Origin: Streptomyces sp. CB02009
GTDB lineage: Bacteria; Actinomycetota; Actinomycetes; Streptomycetales; Streptomycetaceae
DNA length: 64,000 bases
Direction of reading: 5' to 3'
Assembly: GCF_001905825.1 (NCBI RefSeq)
Contig: NZ_LIVV01000001.1
Span: 1,066,378-1,130,377 of the forward strand
Below the pieces are notes generated by a model. The model saw only the letters and a program-made list of their open reading frames with translations. It made no database searches and was not told where the DNA came from. A program made the position numbers and the translations under genes. Positions 54,232 through 62,716 of the stretch are shown here, one piece after another. Each line of letters begins with the position of its first letter. Position 1 is the stretch's first letter.

Positions 54232-55419
54232 ATGAGACAGACCGTGCACGAGATCTCCGACGTCGAGCAGGAGCTCCGCCGAGCGGCTCCGCACCAGTTG
54301 GTGGACGTCGTCGAGGAAGTCCTGCGGAAGCACTGCGGCGCCCTGCGGGTGGAACTCCGCCTGGCCGACTACGGCATGCGGTCGCTCCAGCTCGTGGGAC
54401 ACGCCCCCGGCGCGGAAGCGTCGGTCCCGATCCACGACAGCCCGCAGGGACGCGCGTTCGGTGCCCAGGAGCCGTACTCCGACAAGGGCCCCTCGTCGGT
54501 CCTGCTCCACCTGCCCGTCACCGTCCGCGGAGACCGGCTGGGCGTCCTCACCGCCGAACTTCCCCCGGAGACCGACATCCGACCGCTGCTCACCGGACTC
54601 GACCGGGTCTGCGCCGCGCTCGGCCACGAGATCCTGGTCGCCGAGCGGGACACGGACCTGTACGTCCTGGCCCGGCGGGCGAAGCGGCTCACGCTCGCGG
54701 CGGAGATGCAGTGGCAGCTGCTGCCCGGCCTGTCGTGCGCCCGCCCCGAGTTCTCCCTCGCCGCCCATCTCGAACCCGCCTACGCCATCTTCGGAGACAA
54801 CTACGACTGGTCGGTCTCCGACGGCCGTCTCACCCTCACCGTCACCAACGGCATGGGCGAGGGCATCGAGGCGGCCCTGCTGACGAACCTCGCGATCAAC
54901 GCGCTCCGCAACGCCCGCAGGGCCGGCCTCTCCCTCGCGGACCAGGCCGCGCTGGCCGACCAGGCCGTGTACGCCCAGTACCGGGGTGCCGCCTTCGTGT
55001 CGGTCCTCCTCCTCTGCTTCGACCTGGCCACGGGCGAGGTGGAGGCCGTGGACGCAGGTTCGCCCCGCCTCTGGCGGCTGCGGGGCCCCTCCGTCGATCC
55101 CATCGTCTTCGAGGCACAGCTGCCCCTCGGCATGTTCGAGGACACGGTGTACGCCCCCCAGCGGTTCACCGTCCGGCCGGGGGACCGGCTGCTCTTCGGC
55201 AGCGACGGCGTGTACGCCGCCGTCTCGCCGGCCGGGGAGAGCTACGGAGACCGCGCGCTGGCCCGCGCGCTCAAGGGAACGAGGCTGCTGCCGCCCACGC
55301 AGGTCCCTCAGGCGGTGCTCCGGGAGCTGACCACCCACCACGGCGGCGGCCCGCTGGAGGACGACGCCCTCGTCGTCTGCCTCGACTGGCACGGCGCCGC
55401 GTCACCGGAGGCCGAGTGA
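54232..55419 (+). CDS. SpoIIE-family PP2C-like protein with one altered metal-site motif
   Basis: Protein of 395 residues. Residues 1-140 resemble a GAF-like N-terminal half (QELRRAAPHQLVDVVEEVLRKHC, VPIHDSPQGRAFG). From residue 150 a PP2C-type fold runs LAAEMQWQLLPGLSC, FGDNYDWSVSDG in place of GGDWYD, and TNGMGEGIEAALLTN in place of GDVxGHGxxAA, losing the metal-binding Asp. FGSDGVYAAVS and DDALVVC keep the last two. Activity may be reduced or altered. ATG with AGAGGAAGG upstream; 50 bases after the STAS gene. Confidence 0.82.
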   Translation: MRQTVHEISDVEQELRRAAPHQLVDVVEEVLRKHCGALRVELRLADYGMRSLQLVGHAPGAEASVPIHDSPQGRAFGAQEPYSDKGPSSVLLHLPVTVRGDRLGVLTAELPPETDIRPLLTGLDRVCAALGHEILVAERDTDLYVLARRAKRLTLAAEMQWQLLPGLSCARPEFSLAAHLEPAYAIFGDNYDWSVSDGRLTLTVTNGMGEGIEAALLTNLAINALRNARRAGLSLADQAALADQAVYAQYRGAAFVSVLLLCFDLATGEVEAVDAGSPRLWRLRGPSVDPIVFEAQLPLGMFEDTVYAPQRFTVRPGDRLLFGSDGVYAAVSPAGESYGDRALARALKGTRLLPPTQVPQAVLRELTTHHGGGPLEDDALVVCLDWHGAASPEAE

Positions 55420-55535
55420 CGCCCGTGCCCGCCCACGCCGGTTCCGGCCCGGCCCCTGCTCGTCCGCGGGCCCGGGCGTCCGCTCCGGCCCCGCGTCCCG
55501 CTCCGGCGTCCGCTCGGCTCCGGCGCCCGCTCCGG

Positions 55536-55625
55536 CTCGGCCCGGGCGCACACCTCGGCTCGGGCATAAGCCTTGGCCCGGGCGCACACCTCGGCCCGGG
55601 CATACGTCTCGGGTCGGGCATACGC
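55536..55625. repeat. 18-base tandem repeat, five units
   Basis: Units of the type CTCGGCCCGGGCGCACAC start at 55536, 55554, 55572, 55590 and 55608. It lies between convergent genes; degenerate related sequence extends upstream to about 55470. A six-residue peptide repeat appears in one frame but is not credible as a gene. Confidence 0.85.
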
Positions 55626-55643
55626 CTCCGCGTCGCGCGCGGA

Positions 55644-56156
55644 TCAGGCCGAGCTGACGTCCTTCAACGGCGTGCGCGGGCGTGCCGCGCCGGTCGGCCC
55701 GCGCTGCTCCAGCGCCTCGTGGAACCCCGTGAGCCCGCGCAGCAATGCCTTGCGGCTCCGCGGCGACATGGCGGCGATGACGGCGAGCAGGGCCTGCTCG
55801 CGCTGCGCCCGGAGCTCCAGCAGGTACGCCTTCCCCTGCACGGTCAGATGCAGCTCCAGCTGCCTCCGGCTCACGGGACTCGGCAGGCGCTGGACGAAGC
55901 CCAGCGCCTCCAGCCGGTCGCACATGCGGCTCACCGAGGGCGGCGCGGAACCGAGCAGATCGCCGAGGGTGCGCAGGCTGATGCCCTCCTCGCGGTCCAG
56001 GCTGTACAGCACGCGCAGCTGACTCGCCGAGACCGGTGTCGCCGACACCATGTCCCGGCCGCGTTCCCACAACACCTCCAGCAGCTCGATGAGCTCCCGG
56101 GCGGCCTCGGCGGCCCGCTGCGGTTCCGGCGCGGACGGGGCGGCGTCGCTGTTCAT
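55644..56156 (-). CDS. MarR family transcriptional regulator
   Basis: Winged-helix regulator of 170 residues. The recognition region is VSASQLRVLYSLDREEGISLRTLGDLLGSAPPSVSRMCDRLEALGFVQR, followed by the wing PVSRRQLELHLTVQG. ATG with GAGGAG upstream on this strand. It is convergent with the SpoIIE-like gene and has no obvious target pair; it may act on the stress genes nearby or elsewhere. Confidence 0.88.
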   Translation of the reverse strand: MNSDAAPSAPEPQRAAEAARELIELLEVLWERGRDMVSATPVSASQLRVLYSLDREEGISLRTLGDLLGSAPPSVSRMCDRLEALGFVQRLPSPVSRRQLELHLTVQGKAYLLELRAQREQALLAVIAAMSPRSRKALLRGLTGFHEALEQRGPTGAARPRTPLKDVSSA

Positions 56157-56683
56157 GTCTGCCGACACTCCTCGGGCGCCCGGGGCCGAGGACGCGGGCC
56201 TTGGAACGGACCGGTCATCTCCACACCTCTCCAGAAGGCGGTACGGATCCGGTGGATCGGCACGCGACAGCGGAAGGAACACTCCGCGAGGCGGCACCAC
56301 ACCTCTTTCCGGCCCCCCTCCGTACCCGTCCCGCGCAGCTGTACCCCGCGTCCTCCGCGGACCTGCTGCTCATCGGCTGAGGCTTCCCGGCGCTGCCGGG
56401 TCCCCGCGGCGCCGGTGTGGGCACCGGCCGAGACGCGTACGTATCCGTGGACGCGACCCCCGCCGGTCGCGTCGTCCGCACCTGTCAACCATATCTTTCC
56501 CGTGGTGGAGGGCCCACGGCGGCCGTCTACCCGCGCGTCACGGTCCCAGGCCCGCGCAGCCCCCTCCGTGAAGCGTTACCGGTGTGTGATCCGCGTCGAG
56601 ACCGGTGTGGAAACCATGAAGAGGGGAAAGGCGGGGTACGAGGTGCCCCAGCGCACCCACCGAACGAGGGGAGTACCAGCGCC
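56157..56683. other. Intergenic region upstream of an anti-sigma-like gene
   Basis: About 530 bases between divergent genes, without a credible reading frame. GGGGTACGAG at about 56634 resembles the -10 half of SigB-type promoters (GGGTAC), but no matching upstream half at the usual 14-16 bases was found. Confidence 0.4.
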
Positions 56684-57166
56684 ATGACGGACGCGATGAC
56701 CGCGGAGCCCGCGGCACGGGATCCCTTGCTGTCCGCGAGTGTCGTCTACGAGACCGCCGCCGGCGGCGCGATCGCCGCCGCCCGTGCCTTCACGGCCGAC
56801 TTCCTCGCCGCCGCCCCCTCCGTGCGGCGCGTGCCGGTGACCGGCGAGCGCGTCGAGCTGGCGCAGTTGGTGGTCAGCGAGCTCGTGACCAACGCCGTCC
56901 GGCACACGGCCGGCCCCTGTCGACTGCTCCTGGAGCTGCGCGAGGACATGCTGGAGATCTCGGTGTTCGACCGCGAGCCCGCCGCTCCCGTACCCCGCGG
57001 ACACGACCCCCGCCGGATCGGACAGCACGGGGTCGAGATCGTCGTCGCCGTCTGCGAGAGCCTGAGCGTGGAGCCGCACCCGGAGGGGAAGCGGGTGCGG
57101 GCCTGCCTCTCCCTCCTGGCGGGGTACGCCGACACGACGACCCCGCTGGACCGGCACCCGGGCTGA
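56684..57166 (+). CDS. GHKL ATPase, RsbW-like anti-sigma regulator
   Basis: Protein of 160 residues with a Bergerat-type fold. Its N-box, ELAQLVVSELVTNAVRHTAG, carries the Asn of the ATP site. ISVFDREPAAP and DPRRIGQHGVEIVVAVC are the G1/G2-like regions. It should be a serine kinase and/or bind a sigma factor. ATG with GGGGAG upstream. It lies near a sigma factor and STAS genes, as in partner-switching modules. Confidence 0.87.
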   Translation: MTDAMTAEPAARDPLLSASVVYETAAGGAIAAARAFTADFLAAAPSVRRVPVTGERVELAQLVVSELVTNAVRHTAGPCRLLLELREDMLEISVFDREPAAPVPRGHDPRRIGQHGVEIVVAVCESLSVEPHPEGKRVRACLSLLAGYADTTTPLDRHPG

Positions 57167-57415
57167 TACACCGCCGAACGACACGCCGAACGACACGGCG
57201 GACGGACCCCGGCTCTCGCCGGTCCCTCGCGGGCGACTGCCCCCGGCCCCTGGCGGACCGTGCTCCGGCACCGTCCGGGGGGCCTGCTTCCGCGACCTTC
57301 ACGAAACCGCGACGCCATCGGCGCATCCGTCTCGTGAGCAAGAGGTGTAGCGGGGATGGGACGGGTCAAGCGGACACCGCACCCCTTCCCCACGTCCCCT
57401 CGGTCGGAGGACCTC

Positions 57416-57841
57416 ATGCCCCAGCCCCCCGTCGCGCCCCTTCCCTCGCCGCGCGTCCTCACGCAGCCCATACCCATGGAGCTGCTGACCCCGGACGCGG
57501 CGGTCGCGATCGACACCACCGTCAGCTACACCTCGCGCGACCCCCACGCACTGACCATCGTCTTCCACCTCCTGGGAGAGGATCCCGTCGTGTGGCGCGT
57601 CGACCGTGAGATGGTCCTCGCCGGATCGCTGACCGCCACGGGCGCGGGAGAGGTCCACCTGCGACCCGCTCCCGACGGGCGGCTCCTCCTGCGGCTCGGC
57701 CCGGCCGGGCACTGCGCCATGGTCAGGTGCGACCAGGAAGGCCTCGCCCGCCTCGTACGCGACACGTTCGCCCTGGTGCCGCAGGGCACGGAGGAGAAGC
57801 ACATCGACTGGCAGCCCCTGCTCGCCTCGCTCAGGCGCTGA
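57416..57841 (+). CDS. SsgA-like sporulation/cell division regulator
   Basis: Protein of 141 residues of the SsgA/SsgB (SALP) family, which is restricted to morphologically complex actinomycetes and guides septum formation during sporulation. The core block is DPHALTIVFHLLGEDPVVWRVDREMVLAG (residues about 43-72), followed by RPAPDGRLLLRLG and a C-terminal FALVPQGTEEKHIDW. ATG 57416 has GGAGGACC upstream. The paralogue cannot be named safely. It is unusual next to a SigB-type sigma gene cluster. Confidence 0.9.
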   Translation: MPQPPVAPLPSPRVLTQPIPMELLTPDAAVAIDTTVSYTSRDPHALTIVFHLLGEDPVVWRVDREMVLAGSLTATGAGEVHLRPAPDGRLLLRLGPAGHCAMVRCDQEGLARLVRDTFALVPQGTEEKHIDWQPLLASLRR

Positions 57842-57895
57842 CGTGCGGCATGCCGAGAGCCCCCGTACGCGGACACGTGAAGCGGGCGGTGCTCC

Positions 57896-58321
57896 TCATT
57901 CCGGCCGGGCGGTCGGCCAGGGCGGACCGAAGCAGACGATGACGTCCTTGCCCCGCGGGCAGGAGCGGATCCGTACGTCGTCGGCGACCGCACCGATCAG
58001 CAGCATGCCGCGCCCGCCCAGGGCCTCGTCGTCGGGGTGGCGTGGCTCGGGGACACGGGGCGACGCGTCGTGCGCGGTCACGTGCAGGCACTCCTCGTCC
58101 CAGGTGAGGATCAGCTGCGCGTCGCTGCGGGCGTGGACGTGGGCGTTGGTGACCAGTTCGGACACGGCGAGCACCACGGAGTCCACCAGGTCCGGCGCGG
58201 TACGGTCCCAGCCGAGGGTCGCCAGATGCTCTCGTGTCCAGTCGCGTGCCGTCTTCACGCCGCTGCCGAGGGGCAGCGATCGTGCCCAACCGACGGCTCT
58301 CAACGAGGGATCGCGTTCCAT
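57896..58321 (-). CDS. GHKL ATPase, anti-sigma-like regulator
   Basis: Protein of 141 residues with the N-box LVDSVVLAVSELVTNAHVHARSD and a glycine-rich lid EALGGRGMLLIGAVADD, typical of the HATPase_c anti-sigma group in Streptomyces. ATG with AAGGAGAG upstream. It is divergent from the sigma factor gene 285 bases away, making it a candidate regulator of that sigma factor. Confidence 0.88.
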   Translation of the reverse strand: MERDPSLRAVGWARSLPLGSGVKTARDWTREHLATLGWDRTAPDLVDSVVLAVSELVTNAHVHARSDAQLILTWDEECLHVTAHDASPRVPEPRHPDDEALGGRGMLLIGAVADDVRIRSCPRGKDVIVCFGPPWPTARPE

Positions 58322-58606
58322 GTCTCTCCTTAGGTCGACCGGGTCCTGGGTCTCTGTCTTACGCCTTCCTTCTGCCCAGCGACCTGTGGAAGAAGCGGGC
58401 CCCCGGCACGCGAGGGCTCCGGCGGGCAGCGCGGGGCGGGCTGCTGAGACCCCCTCACATGAGGAGCGCGACCCGCCGATCCACCTGGGGTTTCGCGCCT
58501 CGGTAAACTTTCGAGAATTCGTCGGTGTGGACTTCGAGGCTCAGGGTAGGCGAGCTGACACGGGGCCACGTCCCGTCTTCGGGACACACGTGAAAGGGGA
58601 AACGGC

Positions 58607-59458
58607 GTGACGCTCACCATGATGTCGGCCAAGGGGATCGAGACCGGAACGGGAACGCTGCCGGTGATCCCGGACGCGCTGGCAGTCGCGCCGAAGGACG
58701 CACGCGCCCTGTCGAAGGTCTTCTTCCAGGAGCTCACCGTGCTGGAGGAGGGGACGCACGAGTACCAGTACGCGCGCAACACCCTCATCGAGATGAACAT
58801 GAGTCTGGTCCGCTACGCGGCCGGGCGGTTCCGTCATCGCGGCGACGAGATGGAGGACATCGTCCAGGTCGGCATGATCGGACTGATCAAGGCGATCGAC
58901 CGCTTCGAGCTCTCGCGGGAGGTCGAGTTCACCACCTTCGCCGTGCCGTACATCGTCGGGGAGATCAAGCGGTTCTTCCGTGACACCTCCTGGGCGGTGC
59001 ACGTACCCCGCCGCCTGCAGGAGGCCCGGGTGGAGCTGGCCAAGGCGACCGAGGAGCTGAGCACGCGCCTGGGCCGGACCCCCACGGTCAAGGAACTCGC
59101 CGAGCTGATGAGCCTCACGGAGGAGGAGGTCACCGAGGCCCGGCTGGCCTCCAACGGCTACAACTCCTCTTCGCTCGACGCCGCGCTGAGCGGCGAGAAC
59201 GAGGACAGCGAGTCCTCCCTGGCCGACTTCATCGGCAGCGAGGACCCCGCGATGGAGCTGGTGGAGGACTTCCACGCCCTGGCCCCGCTGATCGCCGAGC
59301 TCGACGAGCGCGACCGGCAGATCCTGCACATGCGGTTCGTCGAGGAACTCACCCAGTCGCAGATCGGGGAACACCTGGGGTGCTCCCAGATGCATGTCTC
59401 CCGTCTGCTCTCCCGCACCGTGAAGCGCCTGCGTCAGGGCCTGCTCGAAACCGCCTGA
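58607..59458 (+). CDS. RNA polymerase sigma factor, SigB/SigF/SigG type
   Basis: Group 3 sigma factor of 283 residues with regions 2, 3 and 4. Region 2 contains NTLIEMNMSLVRYAAGRFRHRGDEMEDIVQVGMIGLIKAIDRFE and TTFAVPYIVGEIKRFFRD. Region 4 holds ILHMRFVEELTQSQIGEHLGCSQMHVSRLLSRTVKRLR. This matches the stress/differentiation sigma factors of Streptomyces. GTG start preceded by AAAGGGGAAA. It is the likely output of the nearby STAS/GHKL/SpoIIE proteins. A strong terminator follows. Confidence 0.93.
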   Translation: MTLTMMSAKGIETGTGTLPVIPDALAVAPKDARALSKVFFQELTVLEEGTHEYQYARNTLIEMNMSLVRYAAGRFRHRGDEMEDIVQVGMIGLIKAIDRFELSREVEFTTFAVPYIVGEIKRFFRDTSWAVHVPRRLQEARVELAKATEELSTRLGRTPTVKELAELMSLTEEEVTEARLASNGYNSSSLDAALSGENEDSESSLADFIGSEDPAMELVEDFHALAPLIAELDERDRQILHMRFVEELTQSQIGEHLGCSQMHVSRLLSRTVKRLRQGLLETA

Positions 59459-59492
59459 TCCGGCTGACGGCGGCCTCCGGCCGGCGTACGCA

Positions 59493-59532
59493 CAGGGCGT
59501 CTGCCCGAGGAAAGCCTCGGGCAGACGCCCTG
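59493..59532 (+). terminator. Terminator after the sigma factor gene
   Basis: An 18-base perfect stem (CAGGGCGTCTGCCCGAGG) closed by AAAG. Confidence 0.88.
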
Positions 59533-59579
59533 TTCCGTCTGTTCTGTGCAGTTGCGGCGCATCTGTTCGAAAGAAGCAT

Positions 59580-59602
59580 GTTTGGTTGTGCCGATTCGGT
59601 AC
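59580..59602 (+). promoter_or_regulatory. Possible SigB-type promoter
   Basis: GTTT (59580-59583) and CGGTAC (59597-59602), 13 bases apart, partly match the Streptomyces SigB pattern GNNT-N14-16-GGGTAY. It lies 44 bases upstream of a GlsB-type gene and follows a SigB-type sigma gene. Weak evidence. Confidence 0.3.
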
Positions 59603-59646
59603 AGACGGAGCGTACGAACTTCTCAGGCACCAACTGGAGGCGCATC

Positions 59647-59919
59647 ATGGGCATCATCGCGTGGATTCTCATCGGCCTGCTGGCCGGCGCGATCGCGAAG
59701 GCTCTCATGCCGGGCAAGGACCCGGGCGGCATCATCATCACCATGCTCATCGGCATCGCCGGCGGCCTGCTCGGCGGCTGGCTCGGCAAGGTGGTCCTCG
59801 GTGTCGACGCCATCGACGGATTCTTCGACCTGTCGACCTGGATCGCCGCCGTCGTCGGCTCGGTGATCCTTCTCGTCCTCTACCGCCTCGTCACGGGCAA
59901 CCGGAGTCGCCACGCCTGA
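59647..59919 (+). CDS. GlsB/YeaQ/YmgE family stress-response membrane protein
   Basis: Small membrane protein of 90 residues with three hydrophobic helices (3-20, 27-48 and 65-82) and the family motif IIAWILIGLLAGAIAKALMPG, then GGIIITMLIGIAGGLLGGWLG. Members are general stress proteins of unknown mechanism (transglycosylase-associated). ATG with GGAGG upstream. A SigB-like promoter candidate upstream fits membership of the sigma regulon. Confidence 0.9.
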   Translation: MGIIAWILIGLLAGAIAKALMPGKDPGGIIITMLIGIAGGLLGGWLGKVVLGVDAIDGFFDLSTWIAAVVGSVILLVLYRLVTGNRSRHA

Positions 59920-59935
59920 CAGCACAGCACGTGGA

Positions 59936-59968
59936 GGAGGGCCCGAACACCTGGTGTTCGGGCCCTCC
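59936..59968. terminator. Bidirectional terminator between convergent genes
   Basis: GGAGGGCCCGAACACC and its complement form a nearly continuous stem, ending in CCTCCTTC toward the plus strand. Confidence 0.8.
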
Positions 59969-59969
59969 T

Positions 59970-60389
59970 TCATGCCGTCGGGTCCCAGAGCCCGCCGGCC
60001 TCGTCGCGAGCGAGGTGCTCGGCGTAGACGTCGACCTTCCAGGCGATGACGGACCGGCACTCCTCCAGCGCCTGGATCTGCGCGTCGACCCGTCGCCGAT
60101 GGGCGTCGAGCAGGCGCAGTCGTTCCGCCTCGTTGCCCGGGCCGTGCCGTACGAGCTCGGCGAAGCGCTCGAGGTCGGCGAGCGGCATCCCCGACTCGCG
60201 GAGCCGGACGCAGATCTGCAGCCACTCGACGTCCGACGACGTGTAGCGCCGCCTGCCGCCCGACGTGCGCTGGACCGGTCCGACGAGCAGGCCCTCGCGC
60301 TCGTAGAAGCGCAGCGCGTGCACGCTGAGTCCGGTCCGCTCGGCCACCTCGCCGATGCCCAGCCACCGCACGCCGGCCTCGCTCGTCAT
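59970..60389 (-). CDS. MerR family transcriptional regulator
   Basis: Regulator of 139 residues. The N-terminal winged helix is WLGIGEVAERTGLSVHALRFYEREGLLVGPVQRTSGGRRRYTSSDVEWLQIC; a long antiparallel helix follows and there is no obvious metal-binding Cys cluster (the single Cys near the end is in EECRSVIAWK). ATG with GGGAGC upstream. It is divergent from an SDR gene, with a matching dyad promoter between them. Confidence 0.92.
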   Translation of the reverse strand: MTSEAGVRWLGIGEVAERTGLSVHALRFYEREGLLVGPVQRTSGGRRRYTSSDVEWLQICVRLRESGMPLADLERFAELVRHGPGNEAERLRLLDAHRRRVDAQIQALEECRSVIAWKVDVYAEHLARDEAGGLWDPTA

Positions 60390-60406
60390 CCTGCTCCCTC
60401 CCGGAC

Positions 60407-60437
60407 TTGATCTAGACCTCGCTCTAGATCGTAGCGT
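60407..60437 (+). promoter_or_regulatory. MerR-type dyad promoter of the SDR gene
   Basis: GATCTAGA (60409-60416) and TCTAGATC (60423-60430) are perfect arms with a six-base centre. TTGATC at 60407 and TAGCGT at 60432 give a 19-base spacer, the long spacing typical of MerR-activated promoters. The SDR ATG lies only eight bases further. Confidence 0.65.
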
Positions 60438-60444
60438 CGGCGGC

Positions 60445-61416
60445 ATGACGATGACTGATCAGCAGCCGCTCGGCTCGCCCCACTCGGCTGCCACCACCGC
60501 CACCGCCATCGTGGCCGACCGCGACCTCTCCGGCATGACCGCCGTGGTGACCGGCGGCTACTCCGGGCTCGGTCTGGAGACCACCCTCGCCCTGACGGCA
60601 GCCGGAGCCCGGGTCGTCGTCCCGGCCCGCCGACCCCAGGTCGCTCGTGCCGCGCTCCAGGGAGTCAAGGGTTGCGAGGTCCTCGCGATGGACCTGGCCG
60701 ACCTCGCCGGCGTCCGCTCGGCCGCCGCGCGCATCGGCGACATCGCGGACCGGCTCGACCTCCTGATGGCCGTCGCCGGGGTCATGGCCACCCCGGAGCG
60801 GCGCGTGGGACCCGGCTGGGAAGGGCAGTTCGCCGCCAACCACTTCGGCCACTTCGTGCTCGCCTGCGAGCTCTACCCGCTCCTGCGGGCCGCCGGCGGC
60901 GCGCGGGTCGTCGTCAACAGCTCCGCCGGGCACACCCTGACCGGGATCCGCAGGCACGACCCCCACTTCCGTACCGGTTACGACAAGTGGCTGGCCTACG
61001 GCCAGTCGAAGACCGCGAACGCCCTGTTCGCGGTGCACCTGGACGCGCTCGGGCGCGATGAAGGGGTCCGTGCGTTCGCCCTGCACCCGGGGAAGATCAT
61101 CACCGGTCTGCAGCGCGAGATGGCCCTCCAGGAACAGATCGACCGCGGTTGGGTGGACGAGCACGGAAACGTGATCGGTGCCGGCTTCAAGACCCCTTCC
61201 CAGGGCGCCGCCACCGGCCTGTGGGCCGCCACGTCCCCGCTCCTCGACGGGCGCGGCGGGCTCTACCTGGAGGACTGCGACATCGCCCGCGTCTCCACCC
61301 CCGACCAGCCCATGGACGACGGCGGCGTGCGCGCGTACGCCATCGACCCCGACGAGGCCGCACGCCTCTGGGACCTCTCCGTCGCCGCGACCGGCGCCAC
61401 CCCGCTGCTCCGCTGA
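60445..61416 (+). CDS. Short-chain dehydrogenase/reductase
   Basis: NAD(P)-dependent oxidoreductase of 323 residues resembling the WW-domain oxidoreductase-like and retinol-dehydrogenase-like bacterial SDRs. The cofactor motif is AVVTGGYSGLGLETTLAL at about residue 33, a VAGVMATP block follows, and the active site is LAYGQSKTANALFAV with Tyr and Lys. The substrate is unknown. It is controlled by the divergent MerR protein, inferred from the dyad promoter. Confidence 0.9.
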   Translation: MTMTDQQPLGSPHSAATTATAIVADRDLSGMTAVVTGGYSGLGLETTLALTAAGARVVVPARRPQVARAALQGVKGCEVLAMDLADLAGVRSAAARIGDIADRLDLLMAVAGVMATPERRVGPGWEGQFAANHFGHFVLACELYPLLRAAGGARVVVNSSAGHTLTGIRRHDPHFRTGYDKWLAYGQSKTANALFAVHLDALGRDEGVRAFALHPGKIITGLQREMALQEQIDRGWVDEHGNVIGAGFKTPSQGAATGLWAATSPLLDGRGGLYLEDCDIARVSTPDQPMDDGGVRAYAIDPDEAARLWDLSVAATGATPLLR

Positions 61417-61590
61417 GCCGACGCAGGGATGCCGGTGCAGGCGCCTCGGGAAGGCCGCCGAGGACGCCGGGAGATCAGGGCGACGGCACTCCAGGGGGCG
61501 CTTGTCCACGCGTTCGACGAGTGGATAAGTTGATCTCCTGGCCCCAGCGGCGACGCGTGAGGTGTACCAGCCGACGGCCGAGGGAGTGCC

Positions 61591-61962
61591 ATGGGGAACA
61601 GCGGGACCACGGAGGCCCCGCGCGGACGGACGCGCGGCGAGCGGCTGACCGAAGGGGTGACCGTCGCCGTGGCGTCGGCCCTCGCGTCGGCCCTGCTCGC
61701 CGGCCCGGCCCTGGTCTTCGGCACGACGACCTGGCATCTGGTGACGGACACCGGGACGACCGCTTTCGGCCGGGCCGTGGTGCCGGTGATCCTCCTCGCG
61801 CTCACGCTGTCGCCGCTCTTCCTGGCCCGGTGGGTGTTCCGCTCGGGGCGGCGCAGCGGCAGGGCGCGCCTGACGGCGGCGACCCCCGCGGCACTGACGC
61901 TGCTCGCGGGGTCCGTCGTGCCGTTCGCGGCCCTGTGGCTGATCCTCGTGTACGCGGACTGA
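61591..61962 (+). CDS. Small membrane protein of unknown function
   Basis: Protein of 123 residues with about three hydrophobic helices (22-50, 58-78 and 97-122) and a charged central loop (RSGRRSGRAR). No family recognised. ATG with GAGGGAG upstream. It is convergent with the lipoprotein gene. Confidence 0.7.
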   Translation: MGNSGTTEAPRGRTRGERLTEGVTVAVASALASALLAGPALVFGTTTWHLVTDTGTTAFGRAVVPVILLALTLSPLFLARWVFRSGRRSGRARLTAATPAALTLLAGSVVPFAALWLILVYAD

Positions 61963-61981
61963 CCCGCCGGGGTCCGGCCGT

Positions 61982-62716
61982 TCAGTCCAGCGGAAGACCC
62001 TCCATCTGCGCGAAGGTGCGTGCTCCCGAGCCATGGAGCAGGCTGCCGTCACAGGCGGGCAGCTCGGCCCGCACCTTCTCCAGGCGCCTGGCATCCACAT
62101 AGCCCACCGGGATGTCGCCCTTGTCGGTGAAGTCCTGCGTGTAGCGACGGTCGTTGTCCGTCCCCATCGCCAGCAGCCGCTTGCTGTCGAGGAGGACGCC
62201 GTAGTACAGCCTGTCGGAGTTCAGCTTGTCCACGGCGGAGCAGAGCACGGGCACCTCCTCGCCGCGCTGCGGGTGGCAGTCGGGCTTCGCCTGATTGCAC
62301 AGTTCGGTGTCGGCCACCTTGATCACCTTGCAGCTGTCCTCGGACTCGCCCGCGCAGGCGACCGGCATGATGTTGAGGGGCGGGCTCACGGTGGGGTTTC
62401 TGTAGACACTGGCCCAGGCCGCGCTGACGGCCGTCCGGTGCACTTCGGGACGGGCGCACAGGTCGATGTCCGCCGTCCCTCCGAACTTGTCGTCCTGCAC
62501 GGTCACCGCGTGCTTGTCGGGGCAGTCCCGCGAGGCGCCCTCGTCGGCCGCGCCGCCGTCGGTCGCGCTCCCGTCAGCGGTGCGCCCGTCGGCCGCACTG
62601 CCCGCGGCCGTGGGGCCGGGGGCGGCAGGCCCCTTGTCCGCCGTGGAACCGCAGGCGGCCAGGGACAACGCCAGGAGCACTCCGAGGACGGGGGAGACGA
62701 GAGCGCGGTGGGACAC
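61982..62716 (-). CDS. Putative lipoprotein of unknown function
   Basis: Exported protein of 244 residues. The GTG start gives a lipoprotein signal (SHRALVSPVLGVLLALSL) with lipobox SLAAC-G, then a Thr/Ala/Asp-rich linker with TADG-like repeats. The mature part has several Cys (DSCKVIKVADTELC, KPDCHPQRGE) that may form disulfides. No catalytic motif recognised. Confidence 0.8.
   Translation of the reverse strand: MSHRALVSPVLGVLLALSLAACGSTADKGPAAPGPTAAGSAADGRTADGSATDGGAADEGASRDCPDKHAVTVQDDKFGGTADIDLCARPEVHRTAVSAAWASVYRNPTVSPPLNIMPVACAGESEDSCKVIKVADTELCNQAKPDCHPQRGEEVPVLCSAVDKLNSDRLYYGVLLDSKRLLAMGTDNDRRYTQDFTDKGDIPVGYVDARRLEKVRAELPACDGSLLHGSGARTFAQMEGLPLD

Noticed and set aside
55430..55640. 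Coding frame with LGPGAH/LGSGIR peptide repeats
   Set aside because: It arises from the 18-base minisatellite, lacks a start with ribosome-binding site and overlaps the end of a real gene.
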